Source of the DNA: Ferdinandcohnia sp036965165
GTDB lineage: Bacteria; Bacillota; Bacilli; Bacillales; Bacillaceae_L
Direction: 5' to 3'
NCBI RefSeq assembly: GCF_036965165.1
Contig: NZ_JBALOX010000021.1
Span: 1 to 64,000 of the forward strand
DNA length: 64,000 nt
Program-made: the position numbers and the translations under genes
Notes under the pieces: generated by a model
Database searches by the model: none
What the model saw: only the letters and a program-made list of their open reading frames with translations
What the model was told of the DNA's origin: nothing
In this document: positions 42,620 to 51,611 of the stretch, piece by piece
How positions within the stretch are numbered: the stretch's first letter is position 1
Layout of the letters: every line of letters begins with the position of its first letter

Positions 42620-43615
42620 ATGAAGAAAATAAGTACTATTTTTATAGCTGTATTGTTGTTAGTCGGATTAGTAGGTTGCTCAAGTAGCACAGGGAAAGCA
42701 AGCCAGGGAAATGATAAGCCAAAGAAAATTGTCCTTGATTATGCCTTCTACTCTCCAACAAGCCTTGTGCTGAAAGAGTTTGGCTGGGCTGAGGAAGCTT
42801 TCGAAGAAGAAGGAATTAAGGTTGAATTTGTTCTAAGCCAAGGAAGTAATAAGGCACTAGAATTCTTGAACAGTGGAAGTGCGGATTTCAGTTCATCTGC
42901 AGGAGCAGCAGCCTTAATGGCAAAAGCAAAGGGAGCGCCGATTGAGTCGGTTTATATTTACTCGAAACCTGAATGGACAGCACTTGTTACAAATAAAGAT
43001 TCAAAGATTCAAAGTGTAAGTGATTTAAAAGGGAAAAAGGTAGCGGCAACGATTGGAACAGATCCATATATCTTCCTGTTACGTGCGTTGAATGAGGAAG
43101 GATTAAGTTCATCAGATGTTGAGATTGTCAATTTGCAGCACGGTGATGGTGCATCAGCATTGTCTTCTGGTCAGGTAGATGCATGGTCAGGGCTTGACCC
43201 ACATATGGCAAGAGTAGAACTTGAAACAGATGCAAATCTTTTCTACCGAAATGCTGATTTTAATACGTATGGGGTTTTAAATGTCCGTTCTGAATTTGCT
43301 GAAAAATATCCCGAGTATGTTGAGAAGGTTATTGAAGTATATGAAAAAGCCCGTAAATGGACATTAGAAAATCCAGATGAGGCAACAGAAATTTTAGCAA
43401 AATCGGCTAATATCGATATCGAAGTTGCGAAAAAGCAATTTAATGAACGAAATGATTTCTCAAACCCTGTACCGGGTGATACTCAAATTGAATCGATAAC
43501 AGAAGCTGGTAAGGTATTACAGGCTGAAGCAATCATTGGCAAGGAAGTCGACCTTGAAAAAATTGTTCAAGAGTTAATTAATCCTACATTTGCTGAAAAA
43601 GTAATCAAACAATAG
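42620..43615 (+). CDS. ABC transporter substrate-binding lipoprotein (SsuA-like)
   Basis: A 331-residue lipoprotein with lipobox LVGC near residue 20, followed by a type 2 periplasmic-binding fold of the SsuA/NMT1 group (FLNSGSADFSSSAGAAALMAKAKGAPIESVYIYSKPEWTALV, SDLKGKKVAATIGT, SSGQVDAWSGLDPH). Family members bind sulfonates, taurine or related compounds. S-box control argues for a sulfur or methionine-precursor compound; the ligand is not determinable. GAAAGGGAGAG precedes the ATG. Confidence 0.87.
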   Translation: MKKISTIFIAVLLLVGLVGCSSSTGKASQGNDKPKKIVLDYAFYSPTSLVLKEFGWAEEAFEEEGIKVEFVLSQGSNKALEFLNSGSADFSSSAGAAALMAKAKGAPIESVYIYSKPEWTALVTNKDSKIQSVSDLKGKKVAATIGTDPYIFLLRALNEEGLSSSDVEIVNLQHGDGASALSSGQVDAWSGLDPHMARVELETDANLFYRNADFNTYGVLNVRSEFAEKYPEYVEKVIEVYEKARKWTLENPDEATEILAKSANIDIEVAKKQFNERNDFSNPVPGDTQIESITEAGKVLQAEAIIGKEVDLEKIVQELINPTFAEKVIKQ

Positions 43616-43642
43616 AGGGAAGTGCCGTGTTGGCACTTCCTC
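43615..43642 (+). other. Intercistronic hairpin between ssuA- and ssuC-like genes
   Basis: GAGGGAAGTGCC pairs with GGCACTTCCTC, without a T run; likely an mRNA stabiliser or partial attenuator that favours the binding-protein message. Confidence 0.5.
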
Positions 43643-43660
43643 GTAATAGGAGGAGGTAAA

Positions 43661-44500
43661 ATGAGTACAAAAGGCGAAGCGTTGTCAAGACAAATAAAGG
43701 TGAAATCATCGAAAGCCTCGTTTGTTTTATCAGGAAATGTAAAGGTAGTCCTACTTGGAAGTATCATACCTGCTGTTTTACTCGTAGTTTGGCAGTATTT
43801 AAGCTATATCGGTGTGCTTGAGGCGCATCTAATGCCAGCGCCGACAGTTATCCTAGCAAAAATAATCGAATTTGCAGGAGATGGAAGCCTTTGGGGGCAT
43901 GTTGGAATCACGTTATATCGAATCTTTTTTGGATTTTTGATCGGAGTAGTAGCGGCTGTGATTTTTGGTTCCTTGGTCGGTTATTTTAAAATTGCGGAAG
44001 CATTATTGGATCCAATGCTTCAGGCTTTCCGTTCGATTCCCTCCCTTGCCTGGGTGCCACTTTTTATCCTGTGGATGGGAATTGCAGAGCCATCAAAAAT
44101 TACGTTAATCGCTGTCGGTGTGTTTTTTCCAGTTTATTTAAATATTGTGTCTGGTATTCAAGGTGTTGACCGAAAGCTGATAGAAGTAGGAAAAGTCTAT
44201 AATTTTACAACGTTCCAGCTTATTAAAAGGGTTATTTTACCGGCTTCCCTTCCTTCATTTTTAGTCGGGATACGCAGTGGATTAGGCTTAGGATGGATGT
44301 TTGTTGTTGCGGCGGAATTAATGGGGGCAAGTCAGGGAATTGGCTACTTGTTAGTCGTTGGTCAAAATTCATACTCTCCAGAGACTGTGATTGCAAGCAT
44401 TGTCTTATTTGCAATCCTTGGAAAAATAACGGACTCCTTTTTAAAGAAATTGGAAGAAAAAACACTTCACTGGCAGGACAGCTTTGGGAAGAAAGCCTAA
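43661..44500 (+). CDS. ABC transporter permease (SsuC-like)
   Basis: A 279-residue permease with six or so membrane helices and the EAA loop GVDRKLIEVGKVYNFTTFQLIKRVILPASLPSFLVGIRSGLGLGW (about 180-225) that contacts the ATPase. The AFRSIPSLAWVPLFILWMGIAEPSKI segment is typical of the sulfonate/nitrate/taurine group. ATG 43661 follows GGAGGAGGT. It sits between the binding-protein and ATPase genes. Confidence 0.9.
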   Translation: MSTKGEALSRQIKVKSSKASFVLSGNVKVVLLGSIIPAVLLVVWQYLSYIGVLEAHLMPAPTVILAKIIEFAGDGSLWGHVGITLYRIFFGFLIGVVAAVIFGSLVGYFKIAEALLDPMLQAFRSIPSLAWVPLFILWMGIAEPSKITLIAVGVFFPVYLNIVSGIQGVDRKLIEVGKVYNFTTFQLIKRVILPASLPSFLVGIRSGLGLGWMFVVAAELMGASQGIGYLLVVGQNSYSPETVIASIVLFAILGKITDSFLKKLEEKTLHWQDSFGKKA

Positions 44501-44506
44501 AATGCG

Positions 44507-44650
44507 TGTTCAAAAGGAGGATGAAAAGGACCAAGAAGTTCGAGGCAGCGAAGTTTTGAGTAGCGGAACGTAGGCTGTTAATACGTGAGCAACGGAAAAA
44601 CGAGCCAACGAAGAAATTCGATGTGTCATTTTCACCGGACTTTTTGAACA
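44507..44650. repeat. MITE-like ~144-bp element inside the ssu-like operon
   Basis: Bounded by TGTTCAAAA and TTTTTGAACA as terminal inverted repeats. Inside are imperfect direct repeats CGAGGCAGCGAAG/CGAGCCAACGAAG and GAGTAGCGGAA/GAGCAACGGAA. It is non-coding, wedged between ssuC- and ssuB-like genes, and ends just before the ssuB ribosome binding site. I recall similar elements between genes of other Bacillaceae, but could not check. Confidence 0.6.
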
Positions 44651-44673
44651 TCCTCTTGAAAGGATGAAATACA

Positions 44674-45405
44674 ATGCTAGCAGTTTCAAATGTTTCGAGA
44701 ACCTTTTCCAATGGGACAGCAGGGTTTAAAAATATAAGCTTTGAAACAGAAAATGCCGAAATTATTGGTGTATTAGGCACAAGTGGTTGTGGAAAAAGCA
44801 CCTTATTGCGGGTCTTATCCGGACTAGACCCGGATTTTTCAGGGGAAGTCAAAATCAGCGGGGACGTGATCAAGTCTGTTCATGAAAAGGTCGGGGTCAT
44901 TTTTCAAGAATCTCGCCTTATGCCATGGCTTACGGTGATTGAGAACATTTCCTTTGGTCTGTCAAATGACAAGGAGAAAAGGGAAAAGGCAGAGGAATAT
45001 GTGAAGCTTGTTGGGCTTCAGGGTTTCGAGAATCATTATCCTAAGGATATTTCGGGCGGGATGGCACAGAGGGTGTCCATCGCAAGAGCTCTCATTACAG
45101 CACCGGAAGTTTTATTGCTTGATGAACCGTTTAGCGCACTAGACGCATTTACGAAAATGCAGCTTCAAGACCTCCTTCTAACCATTTGGAAAACGTATCA
45201 ATCAACGATGATTCTAGTCACTCACGACATTGATGAGGCCCTCTATTTATGTGACCGAATTGTTATTTTAAAGGGTCAGCCAGGTGAAATCTATCAAACT
45301 ATTACTATTGATGATACGAAGCCAAGATCCCGTGGAGATGTAAGGTTGGCCCAACTAAAAGCAGAAATATTAGAACTTTTAAATGTAGAAGATAAGGGGA
45401 GATAA
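44674..45405 (+). CDS. ABC transporter ATP-binding protein (SsuB-like)
   Basis: A 243-residue ABC ATPase: Walker A GTSGCGKSTLL (about 36), Q-loop FQESRLMPWL (about 75), signature SGGMAQRVSIARAL (about 127), Walker B VLLLDEPFSALD (about 148) and switch histidine VTHDIDEA (about 182). It energises the SsuAC-like importer. GAAAGGATG just after the MITE-like element serves as its ribosome binding site. Confidence 0.92.
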   Translation: MLAVSNVSRTFSNGTAGFKNISFETENAEIIGVLGTSGCGKSTLLRVLSGLDPDFSGEVKISGDVIKSVHEKVGVIFQESRLMPWLTVIENISFGLSNDKEKREKAEEYVKLVGLQGFENHYPKDISGGMAQRVSIARALITAPEVLLLDEPFSALDAFTKMQLQDLLLTIWKTYQSTMILVTHDIDEALYLCDRIVILKGQPGEIYQTITIDDTKPRSRGDVRLAQLKAEILELLNVEDKGR

Positions 45406-45408
45406 CGA

Positions 45409-47121
45409 TTGTCAGACTTACACTTAGAACCAATACAACCTATTGATGGGGCGTATAATCTCCCAAACTATAAAGAGGTTTATCAACAATTTTCCTGGAA
45501 CGATGTTGAAAAAGAATTCAGCTGGCATCAAACAGGGAAAGTAAACATGGCCTATGAATGCATTGATCGTCATGTTGTAGAAGGGTATGGAGATAAAATC
45601 GCACTCCATTATGTAAATGGGGATGAAGAACAGGTTTTCACATTTAAAGAGATACAGGAAAAAACTGACCATTTAGCAGCCGTTTTGAAAAAATATGGGG
45701 TAAAAAAAGGGGACATTGTGTTTATTTTTTTACCAAAAGGACCTGAGTGCTATCTTGCGATGATTGCAGCCATAAAGCTTGGCGCTGTTGCTGGTCCACT
45801 ATTTGAGGCGTTTATGGAGGAAGCCGTAAAGGATCGAATTTCCGATTGTGAGGGACGATTCCTCATATCAGATTCGGAACTAGTTAAAAGAGTTCCAAGA
45901 CATGAACTGCCATCATTAGAGACAGTCTTCATTACCGAAGAGCCTGATAAGTGTAGGGAAAATGAAATTTCACTTATAAAGGCTTTAGAAGAAGTTGAAC
46001 CTGAGGAAAATAGTATTGAATGGCTGGATTTGGATGATCGCCTTAATATCCATTATACGAGTGGCTCCACTGGCAAACCAAAAGGAATTGTGCATGCCCA
46101 TCGCGCGATGATTCATCAGTACCAGACAGGGAAATGGGTCTTAGATATAAAAGGGGATGATGTGTATTGGTGCACAGCTCATCCAGGCTGGGTAACGGGA
46201 ACTGTCTATGGCATTTTTGCCCCTTGGTTAAATCGGGCAACCATTGTTGTCAATGGTGGAAGATTTAATGCTGATTCCTGGTATTCAACGATTGAAAAAA
46301 CAGGGGTGACGGTTTGGTATAGTGCCCCGACAGCGTTCCGTATGCTGAAGGCAGAAGGGAATGAAGTGCTGGAAAAATACGACCTTAGCTCTCTAAGACA
46401 TATTTTAAGTGTCGGAGAACCATTAAATCCCGAGGTCATAGTCTGGGGAACCGAGACATTAGGGAAAAGAATCCACGATACGTGGTGGATGACAGAAACA
46501 GGAGCGCAATTAATCGTCAATCTACCATCAGAGGTTATTAAACCAGGCTCCATGGGGAGACCTTTTCCTGGAATCGAAGTAGCTGTTCTTGACGATAACG
46601 GAGTTCCGCTTCCAAATGGACAGATTGGGCATCTTGGAATCAAGGCTTCTTGGCCAGCAATCATGCGAGAAGTATGGAAAAATAAGGAGAAGTATCAATC
46701 GTATTTTATAAATGGCTGGTATATATCAGGTGATTTAGCGGTTCTCGATGACGATGGTTATGTGTTTTTCCAAGGTCGTAGCGATGATATGATTAATTCA
46801 TCCGGTGAACGAATTGGTCCTTTTGAGGTCGAAAGCAAGCTAATTGAACACGAAGCAGTTGCAGAGGCTGGTGTTATCGGTAAGCCAGACCCTGTCAGAG
46901 GGGAAATTGTAAAGGCATTTATCGTTTTAAAAAAGGGATATAACTCATCTCCGGATTTACTAGAGGAAATTCGCGTATTTGTGAAACAAAAGCTTGCTGC
47001 CCATGCAGCACCTAGGGAAATCGAAGTATTGGATGAACTTCCAAAAACTAAGATTAGCGGAAAAATATTACGAAGAGAACTAAAGGCACGGGAACTTCAA
47101 AAAGTTCATCAGTATAGATAA
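45409..47121 (+). CDS. AcsA-like acetyl-CoA/short-chain acyl-CoA synthetase
   Basis: A 570-residue AMP-forming synthetase strongly resembling B. subtilis AcsA: YTSGSTGKPKGIVHAH (P-loop, about 221), WWMTETGAQLI (about 360), SGDLAVLDDDGY (about 440) and a C-terminal FEVESKLIEHEAVAEAGVIGKPDPVRGE. The A10 lysine motif reads LPKTKISGKILRR, one residue longer than the usual PKTxSGK spacing. It follows ssuB by 3 bases with AAGGGGAG and a TTG start, so it belongs to the S-box operon. It may reactivate the acetate released by MetY; a different short acid is possible. Confidence 0.85.
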   Translation: MSDLHLEPIQPIDGAYNLPNYKEVYQQFSWNDVEKEFSWHQTGKVNMAYECIDRHVVEGYGDKIALHYVNGDEEQVFTFKEIQEKTDHLAAVLKKYGVKKGDIVFIFLPKGPECYLAMIAAIKLGAVAGPLFEAFMEEAVKDRISDCEGRFLISDSELVKRVPRHELPSLETVFITEEPDKCRENEISLIKALEEVEPEENSIEWLDLDDRLNIHYTSGSTGKPKGIVHAHRAMIHQYQTGKWVLDIKGDDVYWCTAHPGWVTGTVYGIFAPWLNRATIVVNGGRFNADSWYSTIEKTGVTVWYSAPTAFRMLKAEGNEVLEKYDLSSLRHILSVGEPLNPEVIVWGTETLGKRIHDTWWMTETGAQLIVNLPSEVIKPGSMGRPFPGIEVAVLDDNGVPLPNGQIGHLGIKASWPAIMREVWKNKEKYQSYFINGWYISGDLAVLDDDGYVFFQGRSDDMINSSGERIGPFEVESKLIEHEAVAEAGVIGKPDPVRGEIVKAFIVLKKGYNSSPDLLEEIRVFVKQKLAAHAAPREIEVLDELPKTKISGKILRRELKARELQKVHQYR

Positions 47122-47151
47122 GAGAGAAGACATAATCTTAATTCACCATAT

Positions 47152-47179
47152 AAGCAGGGGGGTATCCCCTTGCTTTTTT
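47152..47179 (+). terminator. Terminator of the S-box operon
   Basis: AAGCAGGGG and CCCCTTGC arms with a 5-base loop and six T. Confidence 0.85.
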
Positions 47180-47232
47180 GTGTTCTTAGGACATATAAAT
47201 GTTATAATTTATGAAAAAGGGCGGTGGGTAGA

Positions 47233-47988
47233 ATGTGTTTAATTTTGTTCGCCTATCATGCACATCCGGTCTATAAATTAATTGTTGCGGCAAACCGCGA
47301 TGAGTTTCTTAAGCGAAGGACGGCACCGATTCACTTCTGGGAGGATGAGCCTAATCTTTTGGCGGGAAGAGACCTTGAAAAAATGGGAACATGGATGGGG
47401 GTCACCAAAGACGGACGTTTTGCGGCCATAACGAACTATCGAGACCCAGATGAGATATCGGAGGGCAAGCAATCTCGTGGAAAACTTGTATCAGATGCTC
47501 TCACTTTTAATGGTAAGATTGCCGATTATATGAAGCAGTTAGAGCTTACAAACTCCCAGTACCCTGGATACAATCTCTTAGTGGGGGACTTAGATAATCT
47601 CTATTATTATTCAAATGTAGGAAAAAACCCCGAAAAGGTGAAGCCGGGCATCCATGGGCTCAGCAACCATTTGCTCGATACAAACTGGCCGAAGGTCGAA
47701 AAAGGAAAAGAGGGGCTAGCCCAAATCATAAAGGGTGAAAATTTAGTAGAGAACCTAATGGAACTCCTTCAGAACACAGACCAGCCAAATGACAATCTTT
47801 TACCTAAAACGGGAGTGTCTCTCGAATGGGAACGGATTCTTTCTTCATTATTTATTCAAACAAATGGGTATGGGACGAGAAGCTCGACTGTATTATTAAT
47901 GTCGGATACAGAGGTTCAGTATGTGGAGCAAACTTTTTCTAACTCAAAAACAAGCAATCAAAAATACCACTTTCAAATAGGGAAATAA
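47233..47988 (+). CDS. NRDE/TANGO2-family protein
   Basis: A 251-residue protein beginning MCLILFAYHAHPVYKLIVAANRDEF, with the N-terminal cysteine and the NRDE motif that define the TANGO2 family. GTWMGVTKDGRFAAITNYRDP and GLSNHLLDTNWPKVEKG are also typical. The fold is Ntn-hydrolase-like. Eukaryotic TANGO2 is linked to haem or lipid handling, and the bacterial role is unsettled. ATG 47233 places Cys at position 2 and follows a GGCGGTGGG site. It is monocistronic. Confidence 0.87.
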   Translation: MCLILFAYHAHPVYKLIVAANRDEFLKRRTAPIHFWEDEPNLLAGRDLEKMGTWMGVTKDGRFAAITNYRDPDEISEGKQSRGKLVSDALTFNGKIADYMKQLELTNSQYPGYNLLVGDLDNLYYYSNVGKNPEKVKPGIHGLSNHLLDTNWPKVEKGKEGLAQIIKGENLVENLMELLQNTDQPNDNLLPKTGVSLEWERILSSLFIQTNGYGTRSSTVLLMSDTEVQYVEQTFSNSKTSNQKYHFQIGK

Positions 47989-48017
47989 AAAAAGTTTTGG
48001 ATAGCCAAAACTTTTTT
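47988..48017. terminator. Bidirectional terminator
   Basis: AAAAAAGTTTTGG and CCAAAACTTTTTT form a 13-bp stem with a 4-base loop, between the convergent TANGO2-like and murE genes. Confidence 0.85.
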
Positions 48018-48026
48018 TATTTTGTA

Positions 48027-49571
48027 TTATTTTTTAAGGATAGATTGTGCTTTTTCTTCATTCGTTAGGTCTTCTGAAACTAATGCTTGTTCTTTCCATT
48101 TCATATACTCTTGTAAAAACTCACGAGCCACTTCTCTATCATCAAAATGGTTTGTGACATCTCCGATAATTTGATAGGTTTCATGGCCTTTACCTGCAAT
48201 AATCACACAGTCATCTTTTGTTTTTAAACTAGCCCCGCGAAATATTGCTTCCTCAATTGCTTGTTTTCTATCGACTAGTTTCGTATAGTCTTTTCCAAGT
48301 GTTCCTTCTATTCCTTTTTCCATATCGTTTAAAATTTCATGTGGGTCTTCGTTCCGAGGATTATCACTTGTTAAAATGACATAATCACTATACTTTTCTG
48401 CAATATTTGCCATAATTGGACGTTTTCCTGCATCTCTGTTTCCTCCACAACCAACTACACAAGTAATTTTCCCTTTTGACAGCTGGCGTGCTGTTTTTAA
48501 TACATTTTCTAAACTATCTGGAGTATGTGCATAATCAACAATAACAGCGAAATCTTGCCCAGCATCCACGGTTTCAAATCGACCTGATACCCCATTAATT
48601 TGTTCAATTGTTTTTACAATTGCATGTAATTCAATGTTTTCAATTAAACAAGCAGAAATGGCAGCAAGTAAATTATACACATTAAATTTTCCGATGAGTT
48701 TGGTGGTTACATCCGCTTTTCCCTTGAATGTATGTAACGTAAAATGTGTGCCTCTTGGCGTCAATTTAATATCGGTTGCATATACATCTGCTTCTTTATC
48801 AATTCCATACCTAATGACTTGTGCAGGTGTAATGGAAGAATATTTTTCGCATAGAGGATCATCATGATTGAGAACTGCGAAATTTTCGTTTGTTAAACCA
48901 GAAAATAATAATCCTTTCGCATGAGCATATTCCTCCATACTATGATGATAATCAAGATGGTCCTGTGTCAAATTGGTAAAAATAGCCGTTTTAAATTTTG
49001 TCCCCCATACACGACCAAGTGATAACGCATGGGAAGAGACTTCCATAACAACATGAGACATATCCTTGTTTTTCATGTGATCAAAAAGTTCTTGCAACTC
49101 CAATGTATCAGGAGTTGTATTTTTCGATTCGATAACCACATCACTATACTGAATATTAATCGTACCGATTAAGCCGCTTGGTTTTTGATTTTCGTTTAAA
49201 ATTTGTTGAATAATGTTTGATGTAGTCGTTTTCCCATTTGTACCAGTAATGCCGATTACCTGAAGTGTGGAGGTTGGTGATTGGTAAAACGTATCAGCAA
49301 CAATCGCCATTGAACGTCTTGTATCAGGGACTTGAATAGTAGTGATATGTTCAGGAACGTCTACTTCTTTTTCCACTAGGAAAGCGACAGCACCCTTGTC
49401 GATTGCTTGTTCAATAAAATCATGACCGTCAACAGTATAACCTTTTAAGCAAATAAAAAGATGACCGGCTTTAACCTTTCTTGAATCATACTGTACACCA
49501 GTAATCTCAATATCTTGTTCGTTCTTTATCGTTTTAATTAACAGCCTATCCGTTAATTCTTTTAATTTCAC
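48027..49571 (-). CDS. murE: UDP-MurNAc-tripeptide ligase, mDAP-type (MurE), outside a dcw cluster
   Basis: A 514-residue Mur ligase. The N-terminal UDP-binding domain (GVQYDSRKVKAGHLFICLKG) is followed by the central ATPase with GITGTNGKTTT (about 108) and VMEVSSHAL (about 175). The C-terminal domain has DYAHTPDSLENVL and the DNPR motif (TSDNPRNEDP, near 408) that selects meso-diaminopimelate. It adds mDAP to UDP-MurNAc-L-Ala-D-Glu. GTG 49571 lies eight bases after AAGGGG. The gene is not in a mra-ftsZ cluster but next to an AsnB-type amidotransferase, so it may be a second MurE; no other copy can be seen here. Confidence 0.9.
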   Translation of the reverse strand: MKLKELTDRLLIKTIKNEQDIEITGVQYDSRKVKAGHLFICLKGYTVDGHDFIEQAIDKGAVAFLVEKEVDVPEHITTIQVPDTRRSMAIVADTFYQSPTSTLQVIGITGTNGKTTTSNIIQQILNENQKPSGLIGTINIQYSDVVIESKNTTPDTLELQELFDHMKNKDMSHVVMEVSSHALSLGRVWGTKFKTAIFTNLTQDHLDYHHSMEEYAHAKGLLFSGLTNENFAVLNHDDPLCEKYSSITPAQVIRYGIDKEADVYATDIKLTPRGTHFTLHTFKGKADVTTKLIGKFNVYNLLAAISACLIENIELHAIVKTIEQINGVSGRFETVDAGQDFAVIVDYAHTPDSLENVLKTARQLSKGKITCVVGCGGNRDAGKRPIMANIAEKYSDYVILTSDNPRNEDPHEILNDMEKGIEGTLGKDYTKLVDRKQAIEEAIFRGASLKTKDDCVIIAGKGHETYQIIGDVTNHFDDREVAREFLQEYMKWKEQALVSEDLTNEEKAQSILKK

Positions 49572-49685
49572 AAAGTTCACCCCTTAAAGGTTGTTTGTCT
49601 ATTTTATCTTAGCCATAATAAACATAACTAACCACTACACCTCTCGTAATTCCAGTTGTAATGGTTAGTTTTGAATGATAGGCTA

Positions 49686-49706
49686 CACCTGTTTTTTGAA
49701 CAGGTT
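49686..49706 (-). terminator. Terminator of the asnB-like gene
   Basis: CCTGTT and AACAGG arms; A/T-rich flanks on both strands. It separates asnB-like from murE. Confidence 0.6.
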
Positions 49707-51611
49707 TTAGACAGTTAAATTACCTTTTTCCATCAATGTTGATTGAAGTTCTTCCACACTGGTTTCTCGTACATGCAAAGCATACCACAATAAGAAAATA
49801 ACAACGGTCCAGACTTTTCTGGAGTTATCAATTTTTCCTTCCCTATGTTCGTATAACAATTCAAGCACATATTGTGTGTTTATATACGGGTTTGCATTTT
49901 CTTCCTCAAGAAGTGCTTTTATCCAACTGAACCATTCATCCTTCATCCAATGACGAATAGGGACAGGAAATCCTAATTTTCTTCGATTCATTGCACCTTC
50001 TGGAATAATTTCTTTTGCTGCTTGACGTAAAATGTACTTTGTTGTACTTTCCGTCAATTTATATTCCGTTGGGATTTGGGATGCCAATGCAAACACTTCT
50101 TTATCCAAAAATGGGACACGAAGTTCTAGAGAATTGGCCATTGTCATTCGATCAGCTTTAACCAAGATATCTCCTCTTAACCATGTATGCATATCAATAT
50201 ATTGCATCTTAGTAGGATCATCATAGTCTTTAATTTCATCATAGAACGGCTTTGTGTATGTTTCATATGAAAGGGTTTCGTCATAACCTTTTAATACCTT
50301 TTGTTTTTCAACTTCCCCGTAAATTTTTGCATTTCCTACATATCGTTCTTCAATTGATTGACTCGCTCTTTCAATGTAGTTTTTACCCTTTACACCTTTT
50401 GGAATTACTTTTCCTATTCTTTTTAACCCATTTTGAATGGTTTTGGGTAGATTGTAAAATTTTCGAAGATCAAGGGGTTCACGGTAAATGTTATACCCTC
50501 CAAAAAGTTCGTCAGAACCTTCTCCACTTAAGACGACTGTCACGTGTTTTTTAGCTTCTTTTGAAACAAAATACAAAGGAATTGCTGCAGGGTCTGCTAC
50601 TGGTTCATCCAAATGCCACACAATTTTAGGAAGTTCCTCTAAAAACTCCTGTGCTGTAATCACTTTATGAATATTTTCAACACCAATGTATTCAGCTGTT
50701 TCTTTTGCTAAATCAATTTCACTAAATCCTTCTCGTTCAAATCCGACTGTAAAAGTTTTGATATTTGGATTAACTTCTTTCGCTAAAGCTACAATGATAC
50801 TTGAATCAATCCCGCCTGATAAAAAGCTTCCAACCGGAACATCGCTTCTCATATGCATTTGAACAGATTTTCGCAATGTGTCTAATATTTCATTTTTCAA
50901 TTCCTCAAAATCTTTTTTCTCCTGTTCAAATGTTGGTTTGAAATATTGTTCAAATTCCATATTTCCACTTCTTTTTAGTTTGAAGAAATGTCCAGGTAAC
51001 ACTTTATTTACTCCATCGTGCATTGTATATGGTTCAGGAGGATATTGGTAAGTCATATAATGATGTAAAGCAACTTTATCCAATTCTAACATTTGGGTAT
51101 TTTTTAATACATAATCAATACTCTTTTTCTCACTTGCGAAAAAGGTACCTAATGATGTGTGTGCATAATACAAAGGTTTGATTCCAAAATGGTCTCTTGC
51201 TCCAAAAAGAACTTCCTCAAGATTGTCCCAAATCAAAAAGGAATACATTCCTCGTAAATGGTTAACAACATCTTCTTTGTATTCATGATAGGCAGCTAAA
51301 ATCACTTCGGTATCTGAACTTGTATTAAATTCATGACCTTTACTAATGAGCTCCTCTTTTATCTCCAAATAGTTGTAAATTTCACCATTAAAAATAATCC
51401 AATAACGATTATCCAAATAGGATAGTGGTTGATGTCCGCCCTCTAAATCAATAATGCTTAATCTTCTAAATCCAAAAAACACTTGCTCATTTTCATAAAA
51501 ACCGTTATCATCTGGTCCACGGTGATGAATAATATTTGTTGCTTCTTTGAAAGTTGAATAATCATTTATCTCGACTTCCTGCTTAGGAAGAAATCCAAAA
51601 AAACCGCACAT
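49707..51611 (-). CDS. asnB: Glutamine-dependent asparagine synthetase-type amidotransferase (AsnB-like)
   Basis: 634 residues, the size of B. subtilis AsnB (632), which is reported to amidate mDAP in peptidoglycan precursors rather than only make asparagine. The class II glutaminase domain starts MCGFFGFL with Cys2 as nucleophile, then NIIHHRGPDDNG and FGFRRLSIIDLEGGHQPL. The synthetase PP-loop is SFLSGGIDSSIIV (about 265), followed by VVLSGEGSDELFGGYN (about 360) and LELRVPFLDKEV. ATG 51611 follows GGAGGATTAAATAT; the open frame extends far upstream but without a site. Its pairing with MurE favours the cell-wall role, by inference. Confidence 0.9.
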   Translation of the reverse strand: MCGFFGFLPKQEVEINDYSTFKEATNIIHHRGPDDNGFYENEQVFFGFRRLSIIDLEGGHQPLSYLDNRYWIIFNGEIYNYLEIKEELISKGHEFNTSSDTEVILAAYHEYKEDVVNHLRGMYSFLIWDNLEEVLFGARDHFGIKPLYYAHTSLGTFFASEKKSIDYVLKNTQMLELDKVALHHYMTYQYPPEPYTMHDGVNKVLPGHFFKLKRSGNMEFEQYFKPTFEQEKKDFEELKNEILDTLRKSVQMHMRSDVPVGSFLSGGIDSSIIVALAKEVNPNIKTFTVGFEREGFSEIDLAKETAEYIGVENIHKVITAQEFLEELPKIVWHLDEPVADPAAIPLYFVSKEAKKHVTVVLSGEGSDELFGGYNIYREPLDLRKFYNLPKTIQNGLKRIGKVIPKGVKGKNYIERASQSIEERYVGNAKIYGEVEKQKVLKGYDETLSYETYTKPFYDEIKDYDDPTKMQYIDMHTWLRGDILVKADRMTMANSLELRVPFLDKEVFALASQIPTEYKLTESTTKYILRQAAKEIIPEGAMNRRKLGFPVPIRHWMKDEWFSWIKALLEEENANPYINTQYVLELLYEHREGKIDNSRKVWTVVIFLLWYALHVRETSVEELQSTLMEKGNLTV

